A stretch of 50,967 nucleotides of DNA, taken from positions 2,179 to 53,145 of the IMG/VR virus record IMGVR_UViG_3300029787_000070. The stretch is one strand, 5' to 3'. The DNA is from a virus. The notes below the pieces were generated by a model. The model made no database searches. It worked only from the letters and a program-made list of their open reading frames with translations, and was not told where the DNA came from. The position numbers were made by a program, and so were the translations under genes. Positions 7,125-13,692 of this stretch are shown in pieces; within the stretch, counting starts at the first letter, position 1; the number at the start of each line of letters is the position of its first letter.

Positions 7125-7185
7125 TGCAATTTGAGAGTGGGTTTTTTAGGGTATCTTAGACCCTTAACCTACTCTCAACTTTGCA
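7125..7185 (+). promoter_or_regulatory. Long near-perfect hairpin before ribozyme F
   Basis: TGCAA pairs with TTGCA, TTGAGAGT with ACTCTCAA, GGTT with AACC and AGGGT with ACCCT. This is about 22 bp in one arm with a seven-base loop. It lies between the 6247 gene and ribozyme F. There is no U-run at its base, so it is more likely a processing or stability element than a terminator. Confidence 0.6.
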
Positions 7186-7217
7186 ATAGGCGAGTTCTCA
7201 CGAAGTCAATTTTGTTA

Positions 7218-7276
7218 AAACTGTATAGAAAATGTGTATTTTCTACTGATGATTGCTAAAAGGCATGAAACAGTTT
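7218..7276 (+). ncRNA. Hammerhead ribozyme F, type III (leader of the 7310 gene)
   Basis: Stem III AAACTG/CAGTTT; cleavage triplet GUA ending at 7225; stem I TAGAAAAT/ATTTTCTA with loop GTGT; core CTGATGA (7246-7252); stem II TGCT/GGCA with loop AAAA; GAAA at 7267-7270. All core positions agree with the hammerhead consensus, and the stems are unlike those of the other copies. Confidence 0.88.
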
Positions 7277-7288
7277 ATTAAACTTAAC

Positions 7289-7304
7289 TGCCCTTGGAGG
7301 GGTA
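7289..7304 (+). promoter_or_regulatory. RBS hairpin F
   Basis: TGCCC/GGGTA stem (one G-U pair) with the TTGGAG loop. It lies just before ATG 7310 and decides that start over an upstream in-frame codon at 7253, which lies inside the ribozyme. Confidence 0.75.
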
Positions 7305-7309
7305 ATATT

Positions 7310-7606
7310 ATGAAAAATAAAAAAGAATATGTTTATAAGATACAAGAATCTTATAAAGGTGTTAGGCATTATCAAGTAACATCAAATGTAAAGCTGACTG
7401 ATGATGAAGTTAAAAGTGTGTATGATGATTTCAATACTAAAGCGAGATACTCTCACAATAATTTAACTCAAAACATTAAATGGTCTGATAAAAGATTTAC
7501 TGATGATGAACTTCTTAACAAGATTGAAGTATATTCTGACTGCTTAGGCGAGGAAAATGAAAAACTAAATCTTGATAAAATAAATGGAGAATTTGAAAAT
7601 GACTAA
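7310..7606 (+). CDS. Hypothetical protein
   Basis: 98 residues, acidic, mixed helix and strand. Contains VKLTDDEVKSVYDDF and KRFTDDELLNKIEVY, two similar TDDE-starting helices suggesting a small internal duplication. No known motif. Start chosen from the RBS hairpin. It overlaps the next gene by eight bases, so the two are probably translated in tandem. Confidence 0.7.
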   Translation: MKNKKEYVYKIQESYKGVRHYQVTSNVKLTDDEVKSVYDDFNTKARYSHNNLTQNIKWSDKRFTDDELLNKIEVYSDCLGEENEKLNLDKINGEFEND

Positions 7607-7862
7607 TAGAGAACTACTAGAATTTACTTTGAAAGTAAATATTGGAACTTGCAACGAAATCTATACAAAGATTAATAGGGAACTAGAAGAAAAATCAGAT
7701 ATTGATTTGGCTCTAGTTAAATATTTTAATACTTTGGTTTCAATTAATCATAAAGTGCAAGATGTTTTATATAAGGAAAGGGAGAACTTAAACATCCCTA
7801 ACCCAAAACATTTTGGATTTACAGCTAATGATGAGATTGTAGAAGTTGAGGTGCAAGAATGA
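7599..7862 (+). CDS. Hypothetical protein
   Basis: 87 residues, mostly helical, no membrane segment. The ATG at 7599 is preferred because GGAG lies eight bases upstream; an in-frame ATG at 7584 has no such site. It overlaps the previous and next genes by a few bases. I do not recognise it. Confidence 0.65.
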   Translation: MTNRELLEFTLKVNIGTCNEIYTKINRELEEKSDIDLALVKYFNTLVSINHKVQDVLYKERENLNIPNPKHFGFTANDEIVEVEVQE

Positions 7863-8050
7863 ATATTGACCTAGATAGAATTAAAAATATCGCAGAAGAT
7901 ATTCAAAATGATTTCAAGAATGAAGCTGAACATATAAAAGAAGTTTGGGGAGATTATCACGATAAGACCAAACTGTATAAGCGAATACATGAAGAAGTCA
8001 TAGTTGCTTTTAACATGATGATTAATCATTTAGAAGAAACTGAAGAATAA
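7859..8050 (+). CDS. Hypothetical small helical protein
   Basis: 63 residues, highly charged, predicted helical. It starts in an ATGA overlap with the stop of the previous gene, a sign of translational coupling. It is the last gene before a strong terminator at 8057 and closes the MoxR/VWA transcription unit. Function unknown. Confidence 0.65.
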   Translation: MNIDLDRIKNIAEDIQNDFKNEAEHIKEVWGDYHDKTKLYKRIHEEVIVAFNMMINHLEETEE

Positions 8051-8056
8051 AATTAA

Positions 8057-8099
8057 GGCGGGATGCTACTGTAAAAGGTAGTGTCCCGCCTTTTTTTTT
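8057..8099 (+). terminator. Rho-independent terminator of the MoxR/VWA cassette
   Basis: GGCGGGATGCTAC pairs with GGTAGTGTCCCGCC, seven-base loop, then nine T residues. It begins six bases after the stop of the last gene. Confidence 0.93.
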
Positions 8100-8244
8100 G
8101 GTCTAAAAAAAGTGGATATACGCAGGATAACTGGGATGGTAATAAAAAATATTTACTGGTATATTGTTTTTTCTGGTGTTGTTTGGGGTGGGGTAATGTT
8201 AGATGAGATGACAAAAAATAAAATATATTTACTGGTTTTTAAGC

Positions 8245-8265
8245 TGTGGATAAGTCTGTGGAAAA
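8245..8265 (-). other. Two DnaA-box sequences
   Basis: TGTGGATAA (8245-8253) is the complement of the consensus box TTATCCACA. TGTGGAAAA (8257-8265) is a common variant. The two lie 12 bases apart in the same orientation, next to A+T-rich DNA. Binding by host DnaA is inferred. Confidence 0.6.
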
Positions 8266-8409
8266 AGTGTTAAAAAGTTGTTAATAACTCTTGCAATTTG
8301 CTATCAAATACATTATATTATTGAAACTAATATTTGATTGCGTGATTTTTTAATTTTATTTCCAATACAATTTCATATATTAACCTCCAAGCTTATGTTT
8401 ATAAGTTTA

Positions 8410-8442
8410 AAGGGATAGTCGTAAGATTGTCCCTTTTTTTTT
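8410..8442 (+). terminator. Rho-independent terminator
   Basis: AGGGATAG pairs with TTGTCCCT around a short loop, then nine T residues. No gene on the plus strand ends just before it, so it may end a non-coding transcript from the origin region or insulate the next unit. Confidence 0.75.
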
Positions 8443-8669
8443 GGTAGTCGGTTGATAGTCTATGATAGGCGACACACCACCAAGTCTCCATCAGAAAAAT
8501 CCCAGACTGGTAAATATTTTTTATCCTGAACCGACAGAGATGGCAGAAACCTGTAGTGTTTAATAATACAGCAGTAGGGGTGATGAGGCGTTGTAAAACA
8601 ATAGACTGGTAAATATTTTATTTTTGTCAGGAAATACCACAGGTGTCGGAAACACAGCAGTAGGATAAA

Positions 8670-8685
8670 TGTTCCATGTGGAACA
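8670..8685. promoter_or_regulatory. parS-like palindrome
   Basis: TGTTCCATGTGGAACA differs at one central base from TGTTCCACGTGGAACA, a form of the bacterial ParB-binding site parS. It lies 24 bases from a promoter -10 box, so it could equally be an operator. Confidence 0.5.
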
Positions 8686-8693
8686 ATAGATAT

Positions 8694-8722
8694 TTCACTT
8701 TGATAGCATTTTGCAGTATAAT
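8694..8722 (+). promoter_or_regulatory. Sigma70-type promoter of the 8731 gene
   Basis: TTCACT (-35, four of six), 17-base spacer, TATAAT (-10, perfect). The expected start point falls at or one or two bases before ATG 8731, so the message would be leaderless. Confidence 0.6.
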
Positions 8723-8730
8723 AATTGCTT

Positions 8731-9045
8731 ATGTATGCGGTAATAAGACACACATATCACTTAGATATACCAGAGCCAAGTAATGCTTATTCAACTAAGT
8801 CTAGTGCTAAATGGAAACATTTTGTATGGATATTTGAAACTGAACTAGATGCTCTTGCCTTTGCCATATCTCTTTTAGATGACCCTTTAATTATGTCTAA
8901 CGAATGGTTAATTGAAAGTGCCATAAAGCAATTAGAAGAAGATAGGTATTATCAAGTTGGTAGAGAAAGTGTTGCTATTGCAGAAGTGCAAGATAGTCCG
9001 CAAATTATTTTTAAGGATGATAACTATGAAAAGTCTATTCATTAG
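8731..9045 (+). CDS. Hypothetical protein upstream of the RHH regulator
   Basis: 104 residues. It begins MYAVIRHTYHLDIPEP, then FVWIFETELDALAFAISLLDD, then helical and acidic. No recognised domain. ATG 8731 is preferred to the TTG at 8725; either lies almost on the predicted transcription start. Its 3' end overlaps the regulator gene by 20 bases. It may be an early takeover protein, but this is speculation. Confidence 0.6.
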   Translation: MYAVIRHTYHLDIPEPSNAYSTKSSAKWKHFVWIFETELDALAFAISLLDDPLIMSNEWLIESAIKQLEEDRYYQVGRESVAIAEVQDSPQIIFKDDNYEKSIH

Positions 9046-9289
9046 ATGTTCGGAAGAAACCTACGAATTGGCACATTCTTTGGCTAAGAAAGAAAGTCGC
9101 TCACTTAACAAGCAAATTATTCATATGATACATAGTGAAGCTGATAAGCAGAACATATCTATTGAAGAAGATACTGCTGAACAAGAGGGCAAAGCTATCT
9201 TTAGTGGAGCGATTACAAGTGATAATTATGAAGCTAAACTTGGCTTACAAGGGATTGTTGAAACAAAGAAACAGGATTTTTCTGACTAA
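9026..9289 (+). CDS. Arc/ribbon-helix-helix transcriptional regulator
   Basis: 87-residue probable DNA-binding protein. The first 40 residues read as a ribbon-helix-helix: a short strand (SLFIRCS), helix 1 (EETYELAHSLAKKE), turn (SRSLN) and helix 2 (KQIIHMIHSEA), as in Arc and MetJ-like repressors that bind palindromes as dimers. The acidic C-terminal half is probably flexible. The ATG at 9026 is chosen because AAGGA precedes it and the upstream extension does not fit the fold. It ends convergently with the 9234 gene, overlapping by 56 bases. The palindromes at 586, 8670 or 11508-11576 are possible targets. Confidence 0.72.
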   Translation: MKSLFIRCSEETYELAHSLAKKESRSLNKQIIHMIHSEADKQNISIEEDTAEQEGKAIFSGAITSDNYEAKLGLQGIVETKKQDFSD

Positions 9290-9782
9290 TATACCAAAAA
9301 GTTAGTAGTGCATTAGAACATTCTTGCATTACTAACTCCTTTGTTTCGCATATTTCTTTAGGATTATCTATCATAATCTTCCAAAAAACCTTTTCTCTTT
9401 CATATCCACAGTCATTCACAAGTTTTTTCTGTATTCTTGAAAGCATTACAGCTCTTGGCGGAGCTTGATTAAAACTATGACTGGTAAATATTTCTTTTCC
9501 CAGCCCGAAGGATTTTCCCAAAGCTCCACTTTTTGCTATCAATTCAAGGTATTTATTACAGACATTGTGCTGTTCTGCTGTTAGTTTTTGTTCTAGGAAA
9601 GATTTATCTATGATGTGTTGGTCAAACACGATTGCCCTACCAACTTTGCTTTTACCTATTTTGGTTATTGCAACTTGGTTTCTGAAATGTAGATAGGGAC
9701 TTCCTATATCATTAACTTGTAATGTTTCAGAACTCCCAGTCAAAGTTATCTTCAACTTCTTCAATTTCTGCATATCTCCCAT
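9234..9782 (-). CDS. Hypothetical protein downstream of the primase-helicase
   Basis: 182 residues. The N-terminal part (about 1-80) is strand-rich and the C-terminal part helical. No known motif, signal peptide or membrane segment. It overlaps the 3' end of the helicase gene by 56 bases, so it is probably translated with it and may be a replication accessory protein. A copy of the ACTGGTAAATA motif lies inside it (9480-9490). Confidence 0.65.
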   Translation of the reverse strand: MGDMQKLKKLKITLTGSSETLQVNDIGSPYLHFRNQVAITKIGKSKVGRAIVFDQHIIDKSFLEQKLTAEQHNVCNKYLELIAKSGALGKSFGLGKEIFTSHSFNQAPPRAVMLSRIQKKLVNDCGYEREKVFWKIMIDNPKEICETKELVMQECSNALLTFWYISQKNPVSLFQQSLVSQV

Positions 9783-11496
9783 TGACTGGATTAAAGGTCA
9801 TATTAACACTTCCTAACTTACCTTGCCAACCCCATCTAGCTTTCCAGTTATGTATTTCAACTCCCTCTTCTCCTCTATAGACTGTTAATCCTGTATCAGC
9901 CTTACTAAACCAAGCATATGATTTAGCTACATCAACTCCTGTACATACATTCTTTTTGCCATCCCTAATAAATGGTTTAGTTGGATGTGCAACAAAAAAT
10001 ACTAATACATCATGTTGCTTTGCGAACAGTTGCACTTTTGTTAGCATTTCGCTAACCATATCAGTTTCTAATCCTGTATGGTCTGTATGTATAAAGTTGA
10101 ATGGGTCTATGACTAAAATCCTAACACCATATCTCATAACTGCACTTGCTCCCTTTTCTAGGATAGCTTCTATTGTTGGCAACCCACCATCTTGATAATC
10201 TTGAAATAGTATATGTTCTCTTATCCAAGTTTCTGCAAAGTCTTTTTCTTCTTGGGTCATTCTTGCATTAAAACCCTCAAAGAATGGCTTTCCGCATATG
10301 AGTTGAGATAACTGAACTGCATGAAGTTGAACTGGTTTTTCAAACGAACAGAAACAAGTTTTCCACCCATTGTTCCTACCTACATTAACTACAAGTTGGT
10401 CTATAAAGGCTGACTTGCCATCTCCCGCATGACCAGTACAAACAACTAAATTTCCTGTAGATAGGGTAAAAATTTCATCTACACTTGAATAGCCTGTTGA
10501 TACACCACTTGGCATACCTTTTTCATACAAGCTTTGAAATTCATCTGCATAATGGTCTAGGTTATTTAATCCATGTAATGGGATTGGCTCTGCGTTTATA
10601 ATTACATCCCTTAACTTTTCTGCTCCATGTTTAATTAATACATCATTAGCATCCTTGCAATCAAGGTTATTTACTCTATAACACCTAGCTTTGTTTAATC
10701 TTCTAGCTAATTCATCTGCCAGTATGTTTCCGTTTTCATCTGCATCTGTGCAAAGAATAACCCTTTCAACACCATCAAACTTATCTCTATCATTCCATAC
10801 ATACTTAAATCTCCCATCTTCACTTGGGTCTATCTTGTTATCAGTAATCTTGTTTGGAGCACCATTGGGAACTGAATAACAATCTACATTCATTACACCC
10901 TCAAAGGCTGTTTTGATAGCTAGTGTGTCCATTTCTCCCTCAGTTATGATGATTGTGCTTTCTAATGTTGGCAATTTGCTATCATAAACCTGTTGTCCCC
11001 AAAGCTTTTGTGCGTTCCCATCCCACCAAAAACTCTTTGTCCCATTTGCACTCCTATACTTAACTGCTTCCACCTCTCCATCGCTAACAAAGGTAAAACC
11101 AATGACTGGTTTATTATTTTTTTCCGTCTGGACGACTCCTGCCGTTTCTGAGGCTGTAATACTTATACCTCTATCCTGCAACCAATCACTAGCTTTGTCA
11201 TTGGGTATATTTTTTGGTGTTTCTACTGGTTTTTTTACTTCTTGTTTTACTACTTTCATTTTAAATTCCTCTCTCCTTGATACTAAGCCATTAATACCGC
11301 AATGATGACAATGATATATAACCTTATCAGCTTCAATATTTACTGACAAAGGTTTATCGTGTTTGTTTTTACTCCTCTCATTTTGGCATGAGGGACATGA
11401 TATTTTATGTTGACCAAGCTTCATACCGCTTGTTCTTGATTGATTATTTATATGACTTAAAAAGTCCCTTTTATCTATTTCGCTCTTGACATACAT
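9727..11496 (-). CDS. DNA primase-helicase (T7 gp4/Twinkle type)
   Basis: 589-residue replicative primase and hexameric DnaB-like helicase. An N-terminal zinc ribbon has C34-x2-C37 and C63-x2-C66. A TOPRIM domain follows, with ITEGEMDTLAIK near residue 185 and CTDADENGN near 250. The RecA-like helicase domain has Walker A GHAGDGKS (355-362) and Walker B RILVIDPF near 460. Full-length and intact, with all expected motifs. The gene lies on the minus strand, opposite the flanking early genes, behind a cluster of palindromes that overlap its leader. The start at 11496 has CCTCC (GGAGG on its own strand) just upstream. Confidence 0.95.
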   Translation of the reverse strand: MYVKSEIDKRDFLSHINNQSRTSGMKLGQHKISCPSCQNERSKNKHDKPLSVNIEADKVIYHCHHCGINGLVSRREEFKMKVVKQEVKKPVETPKNIPNDKASDWLQDRGISITASETAGVVQTEKNNKPVIGFTFVSDGEVEAVKYRSANGTKSFWWDGNAQKLWGQQVYDSKLPTLESTIIITEGEMDTLAIKTAFEGVMNVDCYSVPNGAPNKITDNKIDPSEDGRFKYVWNDRDKFDGVERVILCTDADENGNILADELARRLNKARCYRVNNLDCKDANDVLIKHGAEKLRDVIINAEPIPLHGLNNLDHYADEFQSLYEKGMPSGVSTGYSSVDEIFTLSTGNLVVCTGHAGDGKSAFIDQLVVNVGRNNGWKTCFCSFEKPVQLHAVQLSQLICGKPFFEGFNARMTQEEKDFAETWIREHILFQDYQDGGLPTIEAILEKGASAVMRYGVRILVIDPFNFIHTDHTGLETDMVSEMLTKVQLFAKQHDVLVFFVAHPTKPFIRDGKKNVCTGVDVAKSYAWFSKADTGLTVYRGEEGVEIHNWKARWGWQGKLGSVNMTFNPVNGRYAEIEEVEDNFDWEF

Positions 11497-11507
11497 AAAA
11501 CCTCCTA

Positions 11508-11576
11508 TAGTATGTATATACTTACTATGTAGTATGTACTACCTAATATTAAAATATAGTAAGTATCTACTTACTA
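11508..11576. promoter_or_regulatory. Three palindromes ahead of the primase-helicase
   Basis: The first, TAGTATGTA-TA-TACTTACTA (11508-11527), has one mismatch. The second, GTAGTATGTACTAC (11529-11542), is perfect. The third, TAGTAAGTA-TC-TACTTACTA (11557-11576), has perfect arms. They lie between the helicase RBS and the stop codon of the 11567 gene. They look like tandem operators for one dimeric regulator. Confidence 0.6.
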
Positions 11577-11860
11577 TATATACCAAAATACTTATCAACA
11601 ATATCACAGACATCTTCTGCTAATCTTTTCTTAGATAATACTGGATAGGTATTTAATTCCTTAATTGCTTCTACAATGCCATCTGATTTGATGTCATTAC
11701 GATTACATAAATTGGAAAAATCATCAGACATAAAGTATAATAAAGCTTCGTTAGATAACTTTGGGTGCTTACTAGCAACATCTCTAACAGCTTGTTTAAC
11801 CACAAGACCATCTAAAGTTTTTTGGTCTGTATCTGAATCAATGTGGTCTGTCTGAAGCAT
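11567..11860 (-). CDS. Hypothetical protein, first gene of the helicase operon
   Basis: 97 residues, acidic, helical, no known motif. VVKQAVRDVASKHPKLSNEALLYF suggests a small helical domain. The ATG at 11860 falls on the predicted start point of the promoter at 11867-11895, so its message would be leaderless. The stop codon lies inside the third palindrome ahead of the helicase. Likely an early leftward gene; function unknown. Confidence 0.65.
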   Translation of the reverse strand: MLQTDHIDSDTDQKTLDGLVVKQAVRDVASKHPKLSNEALLYFMSDDFSNLCNRNDIKSDGIVEAIKELNTYPVLSKKRLAEDVCDIVDKYFGIYSK

Positions 11861-11866
11861 TAAAAT

Positions 11867-11895
11867 ATATTACATTAAACTCTTGACATTATCAA
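11867..11895 (-). promoter_or_regulatory. Leftward promoter for the helicase operon
   Basis: On the minus strand TTGATA, 17-base spacer, TAATAT. It overlaps the rightward promoter at 11883-11910, so only one RNA polymerase should be able to bind at a time. Confidence 0.55.
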
Positions 11896-11910
11896 CACAT
11901 CATCTACACT
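11883..11910 (+). promoter_or_regulatory. Rightward promoter for the recombination/nuclease genes
   Basis: TTGACA (perfect -35), 16-base spacer, TACACT (four of six). It would give a leader of about 330 bases before the first gene at 12244. Confidence 0.5.
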
Positions 11911-12243
11911 TATATAAGACATCAAAGGATTGAACTAACTAAGAGTTTAAATTTGGTGTCAAAGTCTGAATTTGTTCTTATGGCGATAATGGTAAATCGT
12001 TTACGAGATGAAGTTTAGCCGACTATAAACTGCTATAACTAAATTACCAGTCTGATTTTCCCTCACTTGCGAGGTGGTTTGTACAGACTAAAACAACAAA
12101 GCCATAATTTGCTATAAGGTTAGCGGGTAAGAGGAAAGCTATTAAATCTATTCCTGTTTTACCTAGCAAAGAGATAAATGCGTATGAGTCTTTTTGCTAA
12201 AGGTAATATGAACAAAGCCTTATTTTTTTTTGGAGGAAAGCGT
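11911..12243 (+). other. Structured leader region, no gene
   Basis: Three hairpins are evident: GTAAA/TTTAC (11992-12004), AGTTTA/TAAACT (12012-12031), and AGTCTG/CAGACT enclosing CCTC/GAGG (12049-12089). An inverted partial copy of the ACTGGTAAAT motif (12044-12051) overlaps the last one. It may be a regulatory leader RNA of unknown type. An upstream in-frame codon at 12178 has no ribosome-binding site. Confidence 0.45.
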
Positions 12244-12402
12244 ATGACAACACTAGATGAAAAAGAGATTCTGCTACTGCAAATCTTGTTAGACAAAATC
12301 ACACCACAACAAATGGCTCACATTAGAAGTATGCTTAATGTAGATATCAATTATGTTAAGGCATTAAAAACAAAACTTAATTTTTTACCAAAAGGAGGAT
12401 AA
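12244..12402 (+). CDS. Hypothetical small protein
   Basis: 52 residues, helical, ending in a basic stretch. The ATG at 12244 follows TTGGAGGAAAGCGT; a longer reading from 12178 would place this strong site inside the gene. First gene of the rightward recombination cluster and directly adjoining the next one. No family recognised. Confidence 0.6.
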   Translation: MTTLDEKEILLLQILLDKITPQQMAHIRSMLNVDINYVKALKTKLNFLPKGG

Positions 12403-12645
12403 ATGGAATTTGAAATTAAAGATGGCATCCCTATACCAAGAGGAGTAGGAAAGCCTAGGAAGTATGACTTACCCTTGGAGGACATGAACAAGGGACAAAC
12501 TGTAAAAGTTCCTCTAGCGAAGTCTAAGATAGCTTCTGAGGTAAAGATAATTAGAAATGCTTGTTTAAGGTTTACACACAAACATCCTAACTATAAATTT
12601 ACTGTAAGACAATTAGAAGATGGAGTAGGCATATGGAGGCTATAA
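12403..12645 (+). CDS. Hypothetical phage protein
   Basis: 80 residues. It contains IPIPRGVGKPRKYDLPLEDMNKGQ, then a basic central part and TVRQLEDGVGIWRL at the end. Short proteins of this layout, with a Pro-rich start and a final GVGIWRL-like strand, recur in early regions of marine phages, but I know no function. AAAGGAGGATAA before the ATG is a strong ribosome-binding site. Confidence 0.7.
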   Translation: MEFEIKDGIPIPRGVGKPRKYDLPLEDMNKGQTVKVPLAKSKIASEVKIIRNACLRFTHKHPNYKFTVRQLEDGVGIWRL

Positions 12646-12818
12646 AAGACATGGATATTATTCAAGAGCAACTTGTTAAAGCCAAGAAGATACTTGATGA
12701 AAGCAAAGCTATGGTACAAAAAATGCAGGACATAGTTTTTTGTATGGAAGTAGAAGCTAATGAATTAAAAAAAGAATTAGAGTTTCGTCAAAATAGACTG
12801 GAAAGTGAAATACACTAA
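12633..12818 (+). CDS. Hypothetical coiled-coil protein
   Basis: 61 residues, almost wholly helical with regularly spaced Leu, Ile and Met, consistent with a short coiled coil. It overlaps both neighbours. Function unknown. Confidence 0.6.
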   Translation: MEAIKDMDIIQEQLVKAKKILDESKAMVQKMQDIVFCMEVEANELKKELEFRQNRLESEIH

Positions 12819-13692
12819 TAAACATAACATCCCGCAAGAAATAATTAATGCGGTACACAATGATAACTACAGTAGAGGTAAGGCTACCATATCTGCTACT
12901 GGTTTGTTGCAACCTCCAAGAATAAGACTATTGGCACAAGAGCATTACGACAAGCTTACGATAGATGTATCAGATGAAATATGGAAACTACTAGGACAAT
13001 CAGTTCATACCATATTAGAAAGAGCCAATGAGGATAACGAGGACACCATTACAGAACAAAGAATGTTTGCAACAGTTAAAGACTGGACTGTTAGTGGTCA
13101 GACAGACAGCATAGATGTTAAAAGTAAAATACTAAAAGATTATAAAGTGACTTCTGTTTGGTCTATTGTATCTGCTTTGAAAGAAGGTAAAGCAGAATGG
13201 GAACAGCAACTTAATATCTATGCGTATCTCTACACCAAAAACACAGGAAAAACTATAGACCAGTTAAATATTATTGCGATAGCGAGGGACTGGAACAAAA
13301 ATCAGTATCTCCGTAGTGGTGGAGATTATCCGCCATCGCCAATTACAGTTTTAAATATAGATTTATGGAGTGATGAAGAGCAAGAAGCTTTCATCAATCA
13401 AAGAGTTTCAATTCATCAAGAAGCAGAAGTGGATTATCTTATCAATGATAAGCTTCCGTTATGCACAGATGCAGAAAGGTGGAGAAGAAAAGATACTTAT
13501 AGAGTGGAAAAGAAAGGTAGAAAAACTGCTGTTAGAGTGCTTGATACCCAAGAAGAAGCTAATGAGTATATAGGTGGTCATAAAGATAGTAAGTTGCTGA
13601 AAGTCGTAGAAGCCAAAGGCGAGTGCGTTAGATGTGCTAACTATTGTGATGTGGCTGAATTTTGTAATCAATATAATGAGGAAAGCAAATGA
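12805..13692 (+). CDS. RecB/Cas4-like PD-(D/E)XK exonuclease
   Basis: 295-residue nuclease of the recombination module. The RecB-family motifs appear in order: H68 in GQSVHTILE, E84 near TEQRMF, D101 in SGQTDSID, D112-x-K114 in ILKDYKVTS, and the QxxxY helix in EQQLNIYAYL. The C-terminal GECVRCANYCDVAEFC gives four closely spaced cysteines, compatible with an iron-sulfur cluster as in Cas4 and AddB-like nucleases. In phages such enzymes make single strands for a partner annealing protein, which is encoded two genes downstream. No CRISPR array is nearby, so a Cas4 role is not supported. Confidence 0.85.
   Translation: MKYTNKHNIPQEIINAVHNDNYSRGKATISATGLLQPPRIRLLAQEHYDKLTIDVSDEIWKLLGQSVHTILERANEDNEDTITEQRMFATVKDWTVSGQTDSIDVKSKILKDYKVTSVWSIVSALKEGKAEWEQQLNIYAYLYTKNTGKTIDQLNIIAIARDWNKNQYLRSGGDYPPSPITVLNIDLWSDEEQEAFINQRVSIHQEAEVDYLINDKLPLCTDAERWRRKDTYRVEKKGRKTAVRVLDTQEEANEYIGGHKDSKLLKVVEAKGECVRCANYCDVAEFCNQYNEESK

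Larger units (their letters stand above)
8100..8730. other. Gene-free region, candidate replication origin
   Basis: No credible gene. It holds four copies of the ACTGGT(AAATA) motif, two DnaA-box sequences, an A+T-rich stretch (8270-8380), a terminator, a short repeated AGCAGTAGG element (8572 and 8656) and a parS-like palindrome. The layout resembles an origin plus partition site, although no ParA/ParB gene lies nearby. Confidence 0.5.

Noticed and set aside
7100-7217. Twister or other known ribozyme in the region before copy F
   Set aside because: The long hairpin and the UAAUGC segment were suggestive, but conserved bases of twister, pistol or hatchet classes could not be matched.
7390-7520. 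CTGATGATGAA strings that look like hammerhead cores inside genes
   Set aside because: They encode Thr-Asp-Asp-Glu, lack flanking stems and a GAAA partner at the right distance.
8460-8753. 97-residue open frame on the minus strand
   Set aside because: It lies across the promoter and parS-like site, has no ribosome-binding site, and its repeated KYLPV segments are just translations of the ACTGGTAAATA motif.
12805-13692. Cas4 of a CRISPR system
   Set aside because: The nuclease motifs fit, but there is no repeat-spacer array or other cas gene; it belongs with the annealing and SSB-like genes.
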